Of a stretch of 64,000 bases of DNA, positions 34,278 to 46,025 are shown in pieces. Made by a program: the position numbers and the translations under genes. Source of the DNA: Lepas anatifera. Taxonomy: Eukaryota > Arthropoda > Thecostraca > Lepadidae. The first letter of the stretch is position 1; every line of letters starts with the position of its first letter. The notes beneath the pieces are model-generated. The model did not search any database and was not told the origin of the DNA. It saw only the letters and a program-made list of their open reading frames with translations. The stretch covers positions 558,001 through 622,000 of the forward strand of contig JAOTON010000768.1 in the NCBI GenBank assembly GCA_034440635.1. The letters run 5' to 3'.

Positions 34278-35516
34278 TTAACCCTTGCCCCGGTGGCGGG
34301 TACGAGCCACCTTCGCCCTGGTGGGGGGCTAAAAAAGACCCCCACGATCTCAAAAACTAAGAGAGCTATAAAAAGCGCAAAACGACAATCGAAAGCTCTT
34401 CAAAAATGATATCGAAAATACTTCGATCATTTTTCTTGTCAGGTCAATATAAAGGTCACCAGAGGTCAAAATAGGTCAAAATCGCTACTATGAAGTGTAC
34501 TAAGAAAACCCCTTATATATATCAGAAACTATGATAGCTAGAAACATTTTTCCAACATTATTCGAAAGCTCTTGAGTTGCTCTTTCATTACAGTGGCATT
34601 CATTTTCGTGTCAGGTCAAAGCCTAAGGAGCTAGAATAGTAGGGTAGAATAGTAGGGTAGTAGAATAGCTAGGGTCACTGAATATTGGGCATATTCTTAG
34701 GAATGTCCATAGCCACCCAAGCATAAGGGCGTTTCCTTTTTCGCTAATAAATTCCAAACCAAACAAGATACAGCCATAGTTGATGCACCATTGCAATCCT
34801 CTCGTCAATACAAATCGAATGATGTATGATATTGCTATGCCAGGTCAAATTTAAGAATTTGACCTGACCCAGGTCAACGGTCTGACCCAACTTGACCTGG
34901 TATAGTCATGATGTATATCATTTGACTTGCAGTGACTATACAAACACTTTCGTGACAAAATAAAAGTTCTATCTTAGTTTATTCTAAATTTATAGAGTAA
35001 AACACCAAAAAATGTTTATTTGGCCTAAAATGACCTTTTAAAGGTCACAACTCAAATTTTTGGCATAAACATCAGAAATGGGCTAAGATCAAATCGTAAC
35101 CGATGTTTGAAGTTGATTCCATCCATACTTACTGAGAAAAGCTGATTTCGTGATTTTCCCCATGTATTTACAATGGGGAGGTCATGCTCTGCACATGACC
35201 TTAGGTCACCAATATCAAAAATCCCGGAACAAATGTTGTAGCTCCTGGTGGGCCCAATATGTGGTATAAGTTTGAACTTGGTCGATTAACCCTTCTTTTA
35301 GTTATGCGGTCCTAAGCATTTTTTGAGGTGAGGTCACTTCACCTGGCCTGCTGACCTGACCTGATATGACCTTGGGCTAAAATTTTCGGGAAATATGTAA
35401 AAGTGATGAAGGAACGGCTAGACCAAGTTTGGCGGCGCTGCACGCCGCCGTTTTTTATCACTTCGGAAAAACCCGAGGGGGGGTCTAAAAAGACCCCCCA
35501 CCCGGGCGAAGGTTAA
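34278..35516 (-). mobile_element. T4 element, full-length copy 2
   Basis: 1,239 bp. It is nearly identical in layout and sequence to 21,833-23,035, including the double-core end and right-hand hairpin. It differs by a small local expansion of GAATAGTAGGGTA units at about 34,633-34,670. The core block in reverse lies at about 35,157-35,228. Its right TTAA is also the left TTAA of the adjoining T3. Confidence 0.92.
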
Positions 35517-36050
35517 TCCTCGCCCCACCTGGGGCCATCCATGGCCCCCTAACTTTTTCGGAATAACAGAAAAACAATGAGACGCAGCACTGCGGTTGAG
35601 GGCTCTATCTCTCACCCCATCATTTTCCCACACCCTTAAAAATTTTTACCCCAGGTCACTCAAGGTCAGGTCACCAGGCGAGGTCAAGCAAAGGTCACCT
35701 CATTTCAACTTTTGAGCTCTATAAGAGCTGTATTTCTTAGCCCATCGATTTGACACTTCCTACACTTCATGACCTCTTCAGGGTCTACAAAGTGTATATC
35801 CGGGATTTTTCGATTTCGTGACCTGAGGTCAGGTCACGAGGTGACCTCTCCCATTAGAAAAGCATGGGGAAAAGCTGTTTTATGATTTAAAAGTCACACA
35901 AATAATTGCAAATGCCTAGGCTGCTAAGAACAGCGTTCTTGGACACCCTTTCACGGATACCAGGGGTCATATTTGCCCTTTGACCTCTCTGAAGTCATCC
36001 AGGGTCACCAGGGGTCAATAACAGCATTTTGACAATACGTTTTGATCTAA
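35513..36050 (+). mobile_element. T3 element, 5' part
   Basis: The T3 single-core end (CCTCGCCCCACCTGGGGCC, hairpin CCATCCATGG) and about 530 bases of interior including GGGATTTTTCGATTTCGTGA. T1 enters at an internal TTAA (CTAA-TTAA). The rest of T3 does not resume after T1, so the 3' half was lost. Confidence 0.85.
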
Positions 36051-36904
36051 TTAACACGCGCATTGACGGGGGTCTGAGCCACCTTCGCATTGACGGGAGG
36101 GGGCGGGTACCCGCCCCCCCTAAGATCTCAAGAACTACGGTAGGTAGCGAAAAACGGCAAACGGCGTTGGGCTGCCCATCCACTTCTCCATCGAAAACAT
36201 TTGAACCATTTTTTTGTCAGGTCACATTTAAGGTCACGAGAGGTCAAAACATGCCCGTCATAGGGATAACACGTAAATTCAGTTTTTCGGCCATTACATC
36301 TGAACAAGTAAAGATAGAGCAAAACGACTTAAACTGTATGAATCCTCTTAGCAAGCCGAATCGAATGATATATAATTTGACCTTGCTATATCAAATCAAG
36401 GATTTGACCTGACCTGAGGTCAGGTCAGGGTCAAATTATATAAAATGAATATCATTAGAACTGCAAAGCCCAGGCTAGTCTAATGCAGCTAAAATAAATG
36501 CTCTATCACCATCCGTTACTGCGTTATTCCGTAAAAAACATTTTTTCCCATGTATTTCCAATGGAGAGGTCATGCGTCGTACCTGACCTTAGGTCATGGA
36601 TATCAAAAATACCGGAACACATTTTAGAGAACTCGGTGGGGCCATTATGTGGTATGAGTTTCAATCGGATAAGTCCACCCTGCTCCGACTTATGCTGTCT
36701 TAAACTTTTTTTGAGGTCGGGTCACTTGACCTGTACTGGTGACCTGACCTGAGATGACCTAACCTTCAAATTTTCACAGAAGTTGTAAAATGATGAGGGA
36801 AAAGGTATATCAAGTACGGCGGCGCTACGCGCCGCCGTTTTTCTACTTTCTCCGAAAAACCCAAGGGGAGGGCGGGTACCCACCCCCGTCAATGCGCGTG
36901 TTAA
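36051..36904 (-). mobile_element. T1 element, full-length copy
   Basis: 854 bp, double-core end left, single-core end right, with the perfect stem GGCGGCGCTACGCGCCGCC near 36,820. It is inserted in T3. With the next T1 it forms a head-to-head pair only 79 bases apart. Confidence 0.92.
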
Positions 36905-36983
36905 AGTACCCTGATATGACCCAGCTGTCGTTGCGCCCGAAAATCCCAATAATGATGATGATGATGACGGAAAAGTTTATTTC

Positions 36984-37830
36984 TTAACACGCGCATTGAC
37001 GGGGGGCGGGTACCCGCCCCCCTCGGGTTTTTCGGAGATAGTAGAAAAATGGCGGCGCGTAGCGCCGCCGTACTTGGCATACCTTTTTCCTCATCATTTT
37101 TGCAACTTCTGTGAAAATTTTAAGGTTAGGTCATCTCAGGTCAGGTCACCAGTACAGGTCAAGTGACCCGACCTCAAAAAAAGTTTAAGATAGCATAAGT
37201 CGGAGCAGGGTGAACTTATCCGATTGAAACTAATATCACATAATGTCCCCACCGAGTTCTCTAAGATATGTTCCGGTATTTTTGATATCGATGACCTAAG
37301 GTCAGGTACGAGGCATGACCTCTCCATTGGAAATACATAGGAAAAATTGTTTTTACGGAATAACTCAGTAACAGATGGTGATAGAGCATGTATTTTAGCT
37401 CCATTAGACTCGCCTGGGCTTTGCGGTTCTAATGATATGCATTTTATATAAAATGACTCTGACCTGACCTTAGGTCAGGTCAAATCCTTGATTTGACCTA
37501 GCAAGGTCAAATTATATATCATTCAATTAGGCTTGCTAAAAGGATTCATATAGTTCAAGTCATTTTGCTATATCTTAGCTTGTGCATGTGTAACGGCCGA
37601 AAAACTGAATTTACATGTTATCCCTATGACGAGCATGTTTTGACCTCTCGTGACCTTAAATGTGACCTGACAAAAAAATGGTCCAAATGTTTTCGATGGA
37701 GAAGTAGATGGGCAGCCCAACGCCGTTTACCGTTTTTCGCTACCCACCGTGGTTCTCGAGATCTTAGGGGGCGGGTACCCACCCCCGTCCATGCGAAGGT
37801 GGCTCAGACCCCCGTCAATGCGCGTGTTAA
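36984..37830 (+). mobile_element. T1 element, full-length copy
   Basis: 847 bp, single-core end left (GGGGGGCGGGTACCCGCCCC; GGCGGCGCGTAGCGCCGCC) and double-core end right. The spacer from the previous T1 (36,905-36,983) contains a short (GAT)n run. The T1 core block is at about 37,265-37,345. Confidence 0.92.
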
Positions 37831-37860
37831 AATATTTATTCATGTTACATCAGAGTGACA

Positions 37861-38560
37861 TCCAGTGGTGGACCTGCACCGACTGCTCCGTGGGGAGGGG
37901 TCCAGTGGTGGACCTGCACCGGTTGCTCCGCAGGGGAGGGTCCCGGTTGCTCTGTGGGGAGGGGTCCAGTGGTGGATCTGCACCGATTGCTCCGCAGGGG
38001 AGGGTCCCGGCTGCTCTGTGGGGAGGGGGTCCAGTGGTGGATCTGCACCGATTGCTCCGTAGGGGAGGGTCCCGGTTGCTCTGTAGGGAGGTGTCCAGTG
38101 GTGGATCTGCACCGGTTGCTCCGTAGGGAAGGGTCCCGATTACTCTGTGGGGAGGGGTCCAGTGGTGGATCTGCACCGATTGCTCCGTAGGGGAGGGTCC
38201 CGGTTGCTCTGTAGGGAGGGGTCCAGTGGTGGATCTGCACCGGTTGCTCCGCAGGGAAGGGTCCCGATTACTCTGTGGGGAGGGGTCCAGTGGTGGATCT
38301 GCACCGATTGCTCCGCAGGGAGGGTCCCGGTTGCTCTGTAGGGAGGGGTCCAGTGGTGGATCCGCACCGGTTGCTCCGTAGGGAAGGGTCCCGATTACTC
38401 TGTGGGGAGGGGTCCAGTGGGGGATCTGCACCGGTTGCTCCGTAGGGAAGGGTCCCGGTTGCTCTGTTGGGAGGGGTCCAGGGGTGGATCTGCGCTGGCT
38501 GCTCCGCAGGGAGGGGTACAGTGGTGGATCTGCACCGGTTGCTCTGTGGGGAGGGGGACA
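37861..38560. repeat. Minisatellite, 64-bp composite unit
   Basis: About eleven units start at 37,861, 37,901, 37,965, 38,030, 38,094, 38,158, 38,222, 38,286, 38,349, 38,413, 38,477 and 38,517. Each full unit is 63-65 bases: a 40-base part starting TCCAGTGGTGGATCTGCACC plus a 24-base part starting TCCCGGTTGCTCTGT. Both parts end in a TRGGGAGGGG phrase. The first and last units contain only the 40-base part. Long open frames (up to 193 codons) exist in several frames because the unit lacks stops. Confidence 0.95.
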
Positions 38561-39110
38561 ACGAGGGAAAAGTGGAACGCAGTGGTTTGGAGAAAATCGT
38601 ACGAAACTGAGAGCTCAGAGTATTTTCTCCATTTATCCAGCAGTGATGGCATCGAAGACTTTTCGTGTTCTACATTTCAACACCTGCAGGGGAGGGGGAG
38701 CAAAAGCACAAACTGCGAAGGTTATACGGTGTACAGGGAACGTGAGCCTCAAAGTCCCCCAACCTATTTTTCAAGATGGCCTCAGAATCGTTTGCAGTCA
38801 GAAAATGTTGCTCCTTTAAAGTTGAGAAAATTCACGGGCATATCGAATCGTGAGAGTTTTGCAAATTGGTTGATATTTATTTTTATACACTTTCAGATTC
38901 ACACCTATATACATCCAAAATATTTTGGATCGCCACAATCGCGTGGTCGCAGCAGTCCGCCTAAACTGTAGATGGAGTGGTGACGTAATCACGCCATAAA
39001 ACGGGATGATATATCAAAATTTCCCCACGTGAAGGTCAAGATCAAGGGTCATAAGTCAAGGTCATAATAGCATTTTCAAAATCATCGGCCCAAAGTCGTT
39101 TTTATTTTTT
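38561..39110. other. Unrecognised DNA
   Basis: No recognised gene. The plus-strand frame at 38,402-38,971 is partly minisatellite and then unrecognised. AAGGTCA motifs appear from about 39,030. Confidence 0.35.
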
Positions 39111-39166
39111 CTCCAAAACACCCGGGCGGAGGGCGAGTACCTGCCCCCCCGTCAATGCGCGTGTTA
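39111..39166 (-). mobile_element. T1 single-core end remnant
   Basis: TCTCCAAAACACCCGGGCGG, GGGCGAGTACCTGCCCC and GTCAATGCGCGTG followed by TTAC. This is a ~55-bp T1 tip with a mutated TTAA; the interior is gone. Confidence 0.7.
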
Positions 39167-39221
39167 CAGCATTCACTTCAAAGCTGGCACTCGCAGTGCT
39201 CACCCCCATTGCTCCCTGGAG

Positions 39222-39831
39222 GATTCCAGGACAGATCGACCAAGGCTTGACACCACCATGTCTAGAAAAAATCTGAAACTTTGTCTCCGGGGTAGTTTTG
39301 GGCCAGATACACGCCTGTGAGAATCTTAGCTCCCTCCGACCAACGGTGACCGAGATATAGCCCGAGGCATTTTCGGGAGGTCACCTTGTAGACTCATCTT
39401 TGATGCTTCATAACTCCGAAACGCATTGCCTGATTAACAAGTTGTGTATATCATTGAACTCGTCTTGAACGATATATTATTTTAAAAAAGAACATTTCAA
39501 AATTTTCAAAATTTTGACTTTTTATTCGTTTGACCTTTTCTTTTTTAACTAGCTTGACCTTTTCGCAGTTGAAATTTCCCTTTTAGACACCTCAAAAATT
39601 TTGCTTCATAAAATATCTTTCGATAGAAAAAATTTGAAAAATGCGTTTTTCCTACAAATTCCACATTTTTGCACCTAAGGTCGGCATCCAGACGGTTTTT
39701 TACCACTGCGGTAGTACAGCCTTATGTTTAACACCGCAAACAAAGCGATTGCTTTTGTAATCGGTTGATTGCAATCATATTGCATTGTCTTTACAAAATT
39801 TTCATCGTGCAAGTGTCAGAATTTATAAAAA
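39222..39831. repeat. Outer left arm of a large inverted repeat
   Basis: It matches, inverted and with visible divergence, 44,937-45,546. Shared phrases include CACCACCATGTCTAGAAAAA, GCGTTTCGGAGTTATGAAGC (inverse) and GGTAGTACAGCC. The sequence itself is unrecognised and has a few AGGTCA-like motifs. It may be part of a composite element around T7 or a segmental inversion. Confidence 0.8.
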
Positions 39832-40299
39832 TTAACACGCGCCCACACGAGGGGGCGGTAACCGGTCTCCTCAGGTTTCCACAGGTAGTAAAAAACACCT
39901 TCGCGCAGCGCCACCGTACTTCATCTACCTCTAACTCGAAATTTTTACAGCTTCTGGCAAAATTTTAGGTCTCGGTCATACCAGGTCAGACTGCCAACCA
40001 AGGTCAAGAGACCTTACCTCAAAAAAAACTTTGGAGGTGCATCAGTAAGATCAAATTTAACCTATCGTGCTTAGTTTTACATCACATAGTAGGGTCACCG
40101 AGCAAGATAATTTTGCCTCGCAGGATTTCTATATCGATAGCCTGGGACAAGGTCAGGGTCACGATCTTTCCATTAGAAATGCATTGGGCAATTGGTAAAT
40201 ATTGATAACTTGCGAAAACTGAGAATTGTCGAGAATTGCGGTGGAGGTTTTATTTTTACGGTGCCGTGTCTGACTTGCCACTGCTGTTTGATTAATATT

Positions 40300-41994
40300 C
40301 TTTTCACCATACAGACCTAAGCCCGGCTCTAGGTCAAAGCAGGTTTATGTTGAAATTTGACTAGACAAGATTATAAGATATATAATCCGATTGGATTCGA
40401 CAAGAGCATTCCAATAATGCTGAACATTTTTTCTACGGCCCTCCTCTGTGAGCTATTATGCCACGAGATTTAGGTTTCTACTTAGTTCCTTTAAGGAATA
40501 CTTTGACCTGGAGCAACCTCAAAGGTGTCCCGACCAAACGCTCGTATGCAACATTATCGGTAAAGATTAAAACTGGCTATTTAGCGCCGTCGCTCCCAGT
40601 GCACTGTTCATTCTACATGGTTTACTGAACAGCAGAGATAATCCACAATTAGGCAACGGAACCTGTGTGATATAACATGCCTCCAAATACAACACTGTGA
40701 TGGCTCGTGTTTTTTTTAGAACTTATGCCTGGAGCATGAAAAAGCGAGAGAAATGACTGAAGAATGTACATCTCCTGACGGAGAGCTGTACTGCACAATG
40801 CAAAAATATACTTAACTTCATCAAATGGTGCTGCCATTCACACGATTTCAAAGCAATGCAAATGTTTGATTCCAGTACAAAATTTATATCGAAGCAAAAT
40901 TCAATAATGTAAATGAAGTGTTTTCACTACGTCTCACCGCAAGGGCACCTGCAACTATATCGAGAGCACTGCGAAACCGGCAACCTATCACGATGGTTTA
41001 AAAAGTCCAGTGAACCATCAAATACGTGGTGCCAAATGTACGCATGCTTTTCTTACGCATACATTTTTCAGCACGATTAAGTTATTGTACATTCCACAAT
41101 CAAGCATAGCTAATGTTGCTAGACAGCTCCAAAGTCTGTTCGCCGATGCGATTATGGAAAATGAATACAAGTTTCAAAGAATACCTGTGGTGAATGAGGC
41201 TGTTTATGAAATCTCTAAACACAGGAAGAGAGATTCAGGTGTCGCATACCTATGTTTGAACCAAACAGTGTCGTGCTGTGCAAATAGACTTTCTTTTATG
41301 GGTGCTGCGTTCATGGTCAGAAATTTAGTCATGGTGAATGTACAATACAAAGGGAATATTAAACATACTGGTAGAGATTATTTGGCTTAAGTAATGAGTG
41401 ATCTGACGGCCATCATTGCAGGTGAATGAATGTGTCTGTACAGGACAAAGTCAGTGTCAGTGTTGAAGTCATCTCAATGTATTCCCTTATTCTTCAATGA
41501 TTATTCAAGGCACCAGGAGTGCGGAATCATCTCTATTTGTGGGTGCCCGACCAACTCCAATGAACCGTGGAAGCAGCGGCAAAAGTGGTAAAACATCCGT
41601 TTGAATGTTCTCTTTTTTATTTCAAATACTATTTATTGGTGCAATGTAGTTGAACCGGCCTGTGAGAGGGCAAAACACATGATACATTTTGCTATTTATT
41701 TTCACGTAGTGGCTCTCGATATTGCTTCAAATTTGTCCACCCCTAATCATTAAAAAACACCAGTGAAAAGCCTTTCGAAGTGGCCTTTCAACTGGGATCC
41801 GTATCAGCTATGAAATGATCACCTTTTAAAAATATCATGTGAGGCAACCTGTTTAAGTGACCAAGTCTTCAGATTCAGACTTGGTCTTATAAGACTAAGT
41901 TAAGATTTCAAAACATTTTTCGCATATATGAGCAGATTAAAATTGCTTTCTGAAAATGAAAGCCATTCAGACGGTTTTTTACATTGTATGAATC
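40300..41994. other. Interior DNA with one unassigned 126-codon frame
   Basis: The plus-strand frame at 41,010-41,390 begins MNHQIRGAKCTHAFLTHTFF and includes SIANVARQLQSLFADAIMEN. I recognise no family and saw no neighbouring exons. The remainder is AT-rich and featureless. The match to T7/T2-type interior ends at about 40,540. Confidence 0.35.
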
Positions 41995-42329
41995 CTCTAT
42001 CCCCCCCCCCCCCGGCCATCGCCCCCCCCCCTTCTTTGTTAGCAAAAAAAAAAAAAGGGCACCACCCAGGAGCACACCCCCCCCCCCCCCCCCCCCCCCC
42101 ACCCCCCCCCCCATTCTTCCCCCCCATCACCCCCGGTCCCCCAACAAGAGGACAAAAACAAACAACCCCACCCCACCTTTAAAACACTCTTAAAAAAAAA
42201 AAATAATTAAAAATAAAAATAAAATAAAACCCCCCATTTAACCCCCCCTACCCCCTAGTAATCTACATTTTCTTTTTTTTTCTCCGGTCCCGTCCCCAGG
42301 GGCCCCCCCCCCCCATCACACATGGGGAA

Positions 42330-42363
<34 letters not shown>

Positions 42364-42772
42364 CAAAAAAAAACACCCCAAAAAAAACCCCTTATACCAC
42401 CCCTTTCCAAACCCCACTTCAAAACCCCTCACCATTTTCCCCAACATTAAAAAAACTTAAAAAAATATCAAAAAAAAAATTTAAAAAAAAAAAAATAAAA
42501 AAAATTAACCAAATTTTACTTAATTATCAAATTTAATTTTACCATTCTTGACTAAAACTTAACAAATAACCACTTCACCATAACAAACAAGAAAGAAATA
42601 CCACCTCATAATTTAAAAAACCACAAAAAAAAAAACCCAAAAAAAACAAACAAACAATAAAAATACCACAAAAAATAAAAACTAAAAAAATTTTTAAATA
42701 AAAAAATAACCCAAAATAAAAAAAAAAACTAAATTCAAAATAAAAACCCCAACAAAAACAAAAAAATTAAAC
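41995..42772. other. Low-complexity poly-C/poly-A sequence, probable assembly error
   Basis: It begins abruptly with runs of C up to about 20 long and then runs of A, with almost no G or T for hundreds of bases. Real complex sequence resumes at about 42,773. The texture is unlike any other repeat here and fits degraded base calling. Confidence 0.75.
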
Positions 42773-43014
42773 TTATGCTGTGTTGCACTGGGTCACCTTG
42801 AATTGATACTATTGTTCCATCTCCGGGAAAGATGTAAATATGTGAGTTAGTGGTGTTTATAGGATAAGTTATACTTGTTTCAATTCTTGATGAAGTCGTG
42901 ACATCTTTGTAAATTTTCGTTTAAGGCTGCAAGGCCCATTACTAATAAGTTCCTTTGCCCTCGTCTCCATCGAAACAATGGATCCCTTTCTATCACTTTT
43001 TAATGGCTGCTATT

Positions 43015-43258
43015 TTTCTTTTTACAAATCTTGTCCAAGTTGTTGCCAGTTCAGTTTTAGGAGTCGGAGTCTCACTAGAGTCATCAAGGGACTTTTTACG
43101 GAGACCCCAACCCCACCACCCAAACGAGTAACTCCCACGATGAAAGTTTGATTAAGGAACCAAAGTTGAACGTCCCACAAGGCATAACGACGGCCATCTA
43201 CCTCAGGTCACCCACTTACCAGTCAGTTGCCAGCTGACCTACGGTATTTACGGTACCT
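43015..43258 (-). mobile_element. tRNA-derived SINE, 5'-truncated copy 2
   Basis: Reverse orientation. It runs from the SINE tail (TTACAAATCTTGTCCAAG) through GGAGACCCCAACCCCACCAC and CAGTCAGTTGCCAGCTGACC, then breaks before the tRNA-like head. It interrupts the T7 right-hand arm. Confidence 0.8.
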
Positions 43259-43345
43259 ACCATCTGCCAGTTGACCTTAATTATTTTGCCAGAAGTTGAA
43301 AGAAATGTCGAGTTAGAGGTACATGAAGTACGGTGGCGCTGCGTG

Positions 43346-44875
43346 TAGGGCGGGTTTTAAATTTTTTTTTGTTCTCTTCCCCGGGAATATAAAATATATT
43401 TTTCTCTCCCTTTAATTTTTTTCCTTTTAAGGCTAACTTAAATTTATCATTTATTAAATTTTTAATAAAAAAAATAAAAAAAACCACCCCCCCCCCCCCC
43501 CCCCGTGGGGGTGGCCCCGGGCCCGGGTTTGGGGGGCCCCTTTAACAAATTACCCCCCCCTTACCCCCCCCCCCCCCTCCACCGGTTTTTTTTCTGTCTT
43601 TCTTTTCCTTTGTTCCCCCCCAGGGACCCCCCCAACTCAAAGGGAAAGGAAAGAAAAACAAAATTCTAAAAAAAAAAAAAAAAAATTTATTTAACTAACT
43701 TACCAAAAAAATCCCCCTACACTTTTTAGTCCATCTCCTTTCCCCCCCCAAACCTTTAAACCCACTAAAAGCTAAATTTTTTATTTTCCACCAACCAAAA
43801 AAATATTAAAGTTTTCAACAAACCATTAAAATATCTCCCCTCACGCCTCCTTTACCCCCCCTGCCCTCTTTCCCTCCCCCCCCCCCCTTCAATTAAAAAA
43901 GGGCAAAAGGCACCCCTTTCAAATAACAAAAAAATAATTAACTAAACATATCTAATAAACCAAAAAACCCCCAACCAACATTTCAAAACCAAAAACAAAC
44001 ACAACAAACTTTATAACAATAAACCAATTTTATAAAAAAAACATTACAACACTCTAAAAAAAAACAATTAACCAACCCCCCAACCCAACAATAATCTTAA
44101 GGAAAACCCCACTTTTAAATATATGGCGCCACCCCCCTTCCTTTTGAGTGAGGGGAAGCAAAGCCCCCCCCGCGGGCCCCCCAAAGGACCCCAACCCGCG
44201 GGGGGGCGGGAGGGAAGGGGGGGGCCAAACCCACCCCCACCCCCCCCCCAAATATAACAAAAAAAAACCGCACCCCCGGCGGGAGGCCCCCCAAAAAACT
44301 TTAAAAATAAAAAAAAAAAACCAAAAAAAAAAAAAAACCAACCACCCCCAAAAAACTTTAAAAATAAAAAAAAAGCCTCCTTCTTTTTAGAAGCAACCCC
44401 AAACCCTATTTGAACTAATCCCCAAAAAACCTTTTTTTAAAACCCCCCCCCTTTTTGAAACATCGGCCCCTCCTAAAAAATTTTCCCCACCCAAACCTCC
44501 CCCCCTCCACCACCACCTTCCCCCCTTTTTTTCCCCCAAGCTTTTTTCTCCATCCCTTCCCCCCCCCCCCCCCATCACCCCCAACCATCCCCCAACCCCC
44601 CCCCCCTCCCCCCCCCATTACCGCGGAACTAACTATCAATTACCCAACCAAAAACACCCAAAATCCCCAAATAATTTTTACAAAAAAATTTAAAAAAAAA
44701 AAAAAAATAAAATTTTTAAAAATAAAAAAAAAAATAACTCTTAACCCTTAAAACTTATACCCAAAAAAATTAACCCCCATTTAAAACAAAAAAAAAAAAA
44801 TTACCAACCCTAATCAGTTTAACAAAAACACCATAAAAACTTTAAAAAAAGCTCTTGAAAAAAAAAGGTATTTTT
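43346..44875. other. Low-complexity poly-C/poly-A sequence inside T7, probable assembly error
   Basis: In the left-hand T7 end, the bases matching GGTGGCGCTGCG and TTTTTTACTACCTGT are about 10 apart. Here they are about 1.5 kb apart, filled with C- and A-homopolymers and few other bases. The junk starts exactly at the GC-rich stem of T7. Open frames in it (for example 44,054-44,751) are Pro/Lys/Gly runs. Confidence 0.8.
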
Positions 44876-44936
44876 TTACTACCTGTAGAAACCTGAGGAG
44901 GTCGGTTGCCCGCCCCCTCGTGTGGGCGCGTGTTAA

Positions 44937-45546
44937 TTTTCATAAATTCTGACACTTGCACGATGAAAATTTCGTAAAGACATTGCAATATGATTTCAAG
45001 CAACCGATTACAAAAGCAATCGCTCTGTTTGCGGTGTTAAACATAGGGCTGTACTACCGCAGCGGTAAAAATCCGTCTGCATACCTACCTTAGGTGCTAA
45101 AAATTTTGAATTTATAGCAAGAACGCATGTTTTAATTTTTTTGTTATCGAAAGATATTTTATGAAGCAAAATTTTTGAGGTGTCTAAAAGGGCAATTTCA
45201 ACTGCGAAAAGGTCAAGCTAGGTCAAAAAGAAAAATAAAAAGTCAAAATTTTAAAAATTTTGAAATGTTCTTTTTCAAAATAATGTATAGTTCAAGACGA
45301 GTTCAATGATATACAAAACTTATTAATCAAGCAATGCGTTTCGGAGTTATGAAGCATCAAAGATGAGTCTACAAGGTGACCTCCCGAAAATGCCTCGGGC
45401 TATATATCGGTCACCGTTGGTCGGAGGGAGCTAAGAGTCTCACAGGCGTGTTTCTGGCCCAAAACTACCCCGGAGACAAAGTTTCAGATTTTTTCTAGAC
45501 ATGGTGGTGTCAAATTGAATTTTTTGTCGTTTTGTCCTGGAATGCA
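44937..45546. repeat. Outer right arm of the large inverted repeat
   Basis: Inverted counterpart of 39,222-39,831. The match runs from AATTTTCATAAATTCTGACA to CATTCCAGGACA (inverse) near 45,546. Small indels and substitutions occur throughout, so this is not an exact duplicate from assembly. Confidence 0.8.
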
Positions 45547-45822
45547 CCCCCCCCTTGCACCTCGCAGAAAGGTTGGTAAGCCATGCCTGCACGCGTTTTT
45601 CACACCACTTCGGCTTTGGTGAGCGGCAGTACCCACCGGTCATGACAGCTCGGGGCCATTTAAGACATGCTCAAACGCCGATAATGGTGGCAGCATGGCA
45701 CCACGCGGGTGATATTGAGTCACACGATGCCAATCGTTGCGCTGGTGAAGCGAAAACTGAACAGCTCACCCGGCACTTGTCAACACTCGTGTGCATTTGG
45801 GCAAATAACCGAAGCATGGCAC
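45547..45822. other. Unrecognised DNA
   Basis: A short stretch without recognised repeat or gene between the inverted-repeat arm and the T2 nest. Confidence 0.35.
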
Positions 45823-46025
45823 ATCACCCTCGCCCCGGTGGGGGTTGTTTGAACACCCCCTCAAGTTTTTTGCGGTCGGTGGCATGAAAAAACGGCGGCG
45901 CGAAGCACGGCCATACTTAGCACACCTTATCCTTGATCAATTCCACAACTTTCCACAAAATTTTAAGGTTGTGTCATCTCAGGTCAGGTCACCAGTGCCG
46001 GTCAAGTGTGCTCACCAAAAAATGT

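Larger units (their letters stand above)
39832..44936. mobile_element. T7 element or composite, TTAA to TTAA
   Basis: Both termini are TTAA, CACGCGCCCACACGAGGGGG, then a GCGGTAACCGG-like or GCGGGCAACCG-like box and CTCCTCAGG. These are inverted single-core ends with the core CCCACACGA. The left interior has CCTTCGCGCAGCGCCACC, AGGTCA motifs and a diverged core block (about 40,121-40,191). The right copy carries the equivalent parts around 43,275-43,340 and 44,870-44,936. Those parts are separated by about 1.5 kb of low-complexity sequence that does not belong. The 5.1-kb span is unusually long for this superfamily and may be two T7 ends around other DNA. Confidence 0.65.

Noticed and set aside
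37850..38431. 193-codon minus-strand frame with Pro/Gln/Ser-rich repeats
   Set aside because: It lies wholly in the 64-bp minisatellite. Several frames on both strands are open because the unit has no stops, so it is a repeat by-product.
41010..41390. 126-codon frame as a host gene
   Set aside because: No recognisable motif, partner exon or splice context; left as unassigned DNA.
41984..44751. Pro-, Gly- and Lys-rich frames
   Set aside because: They fall in homopolymer C/A sequence judged to be an assembly error.
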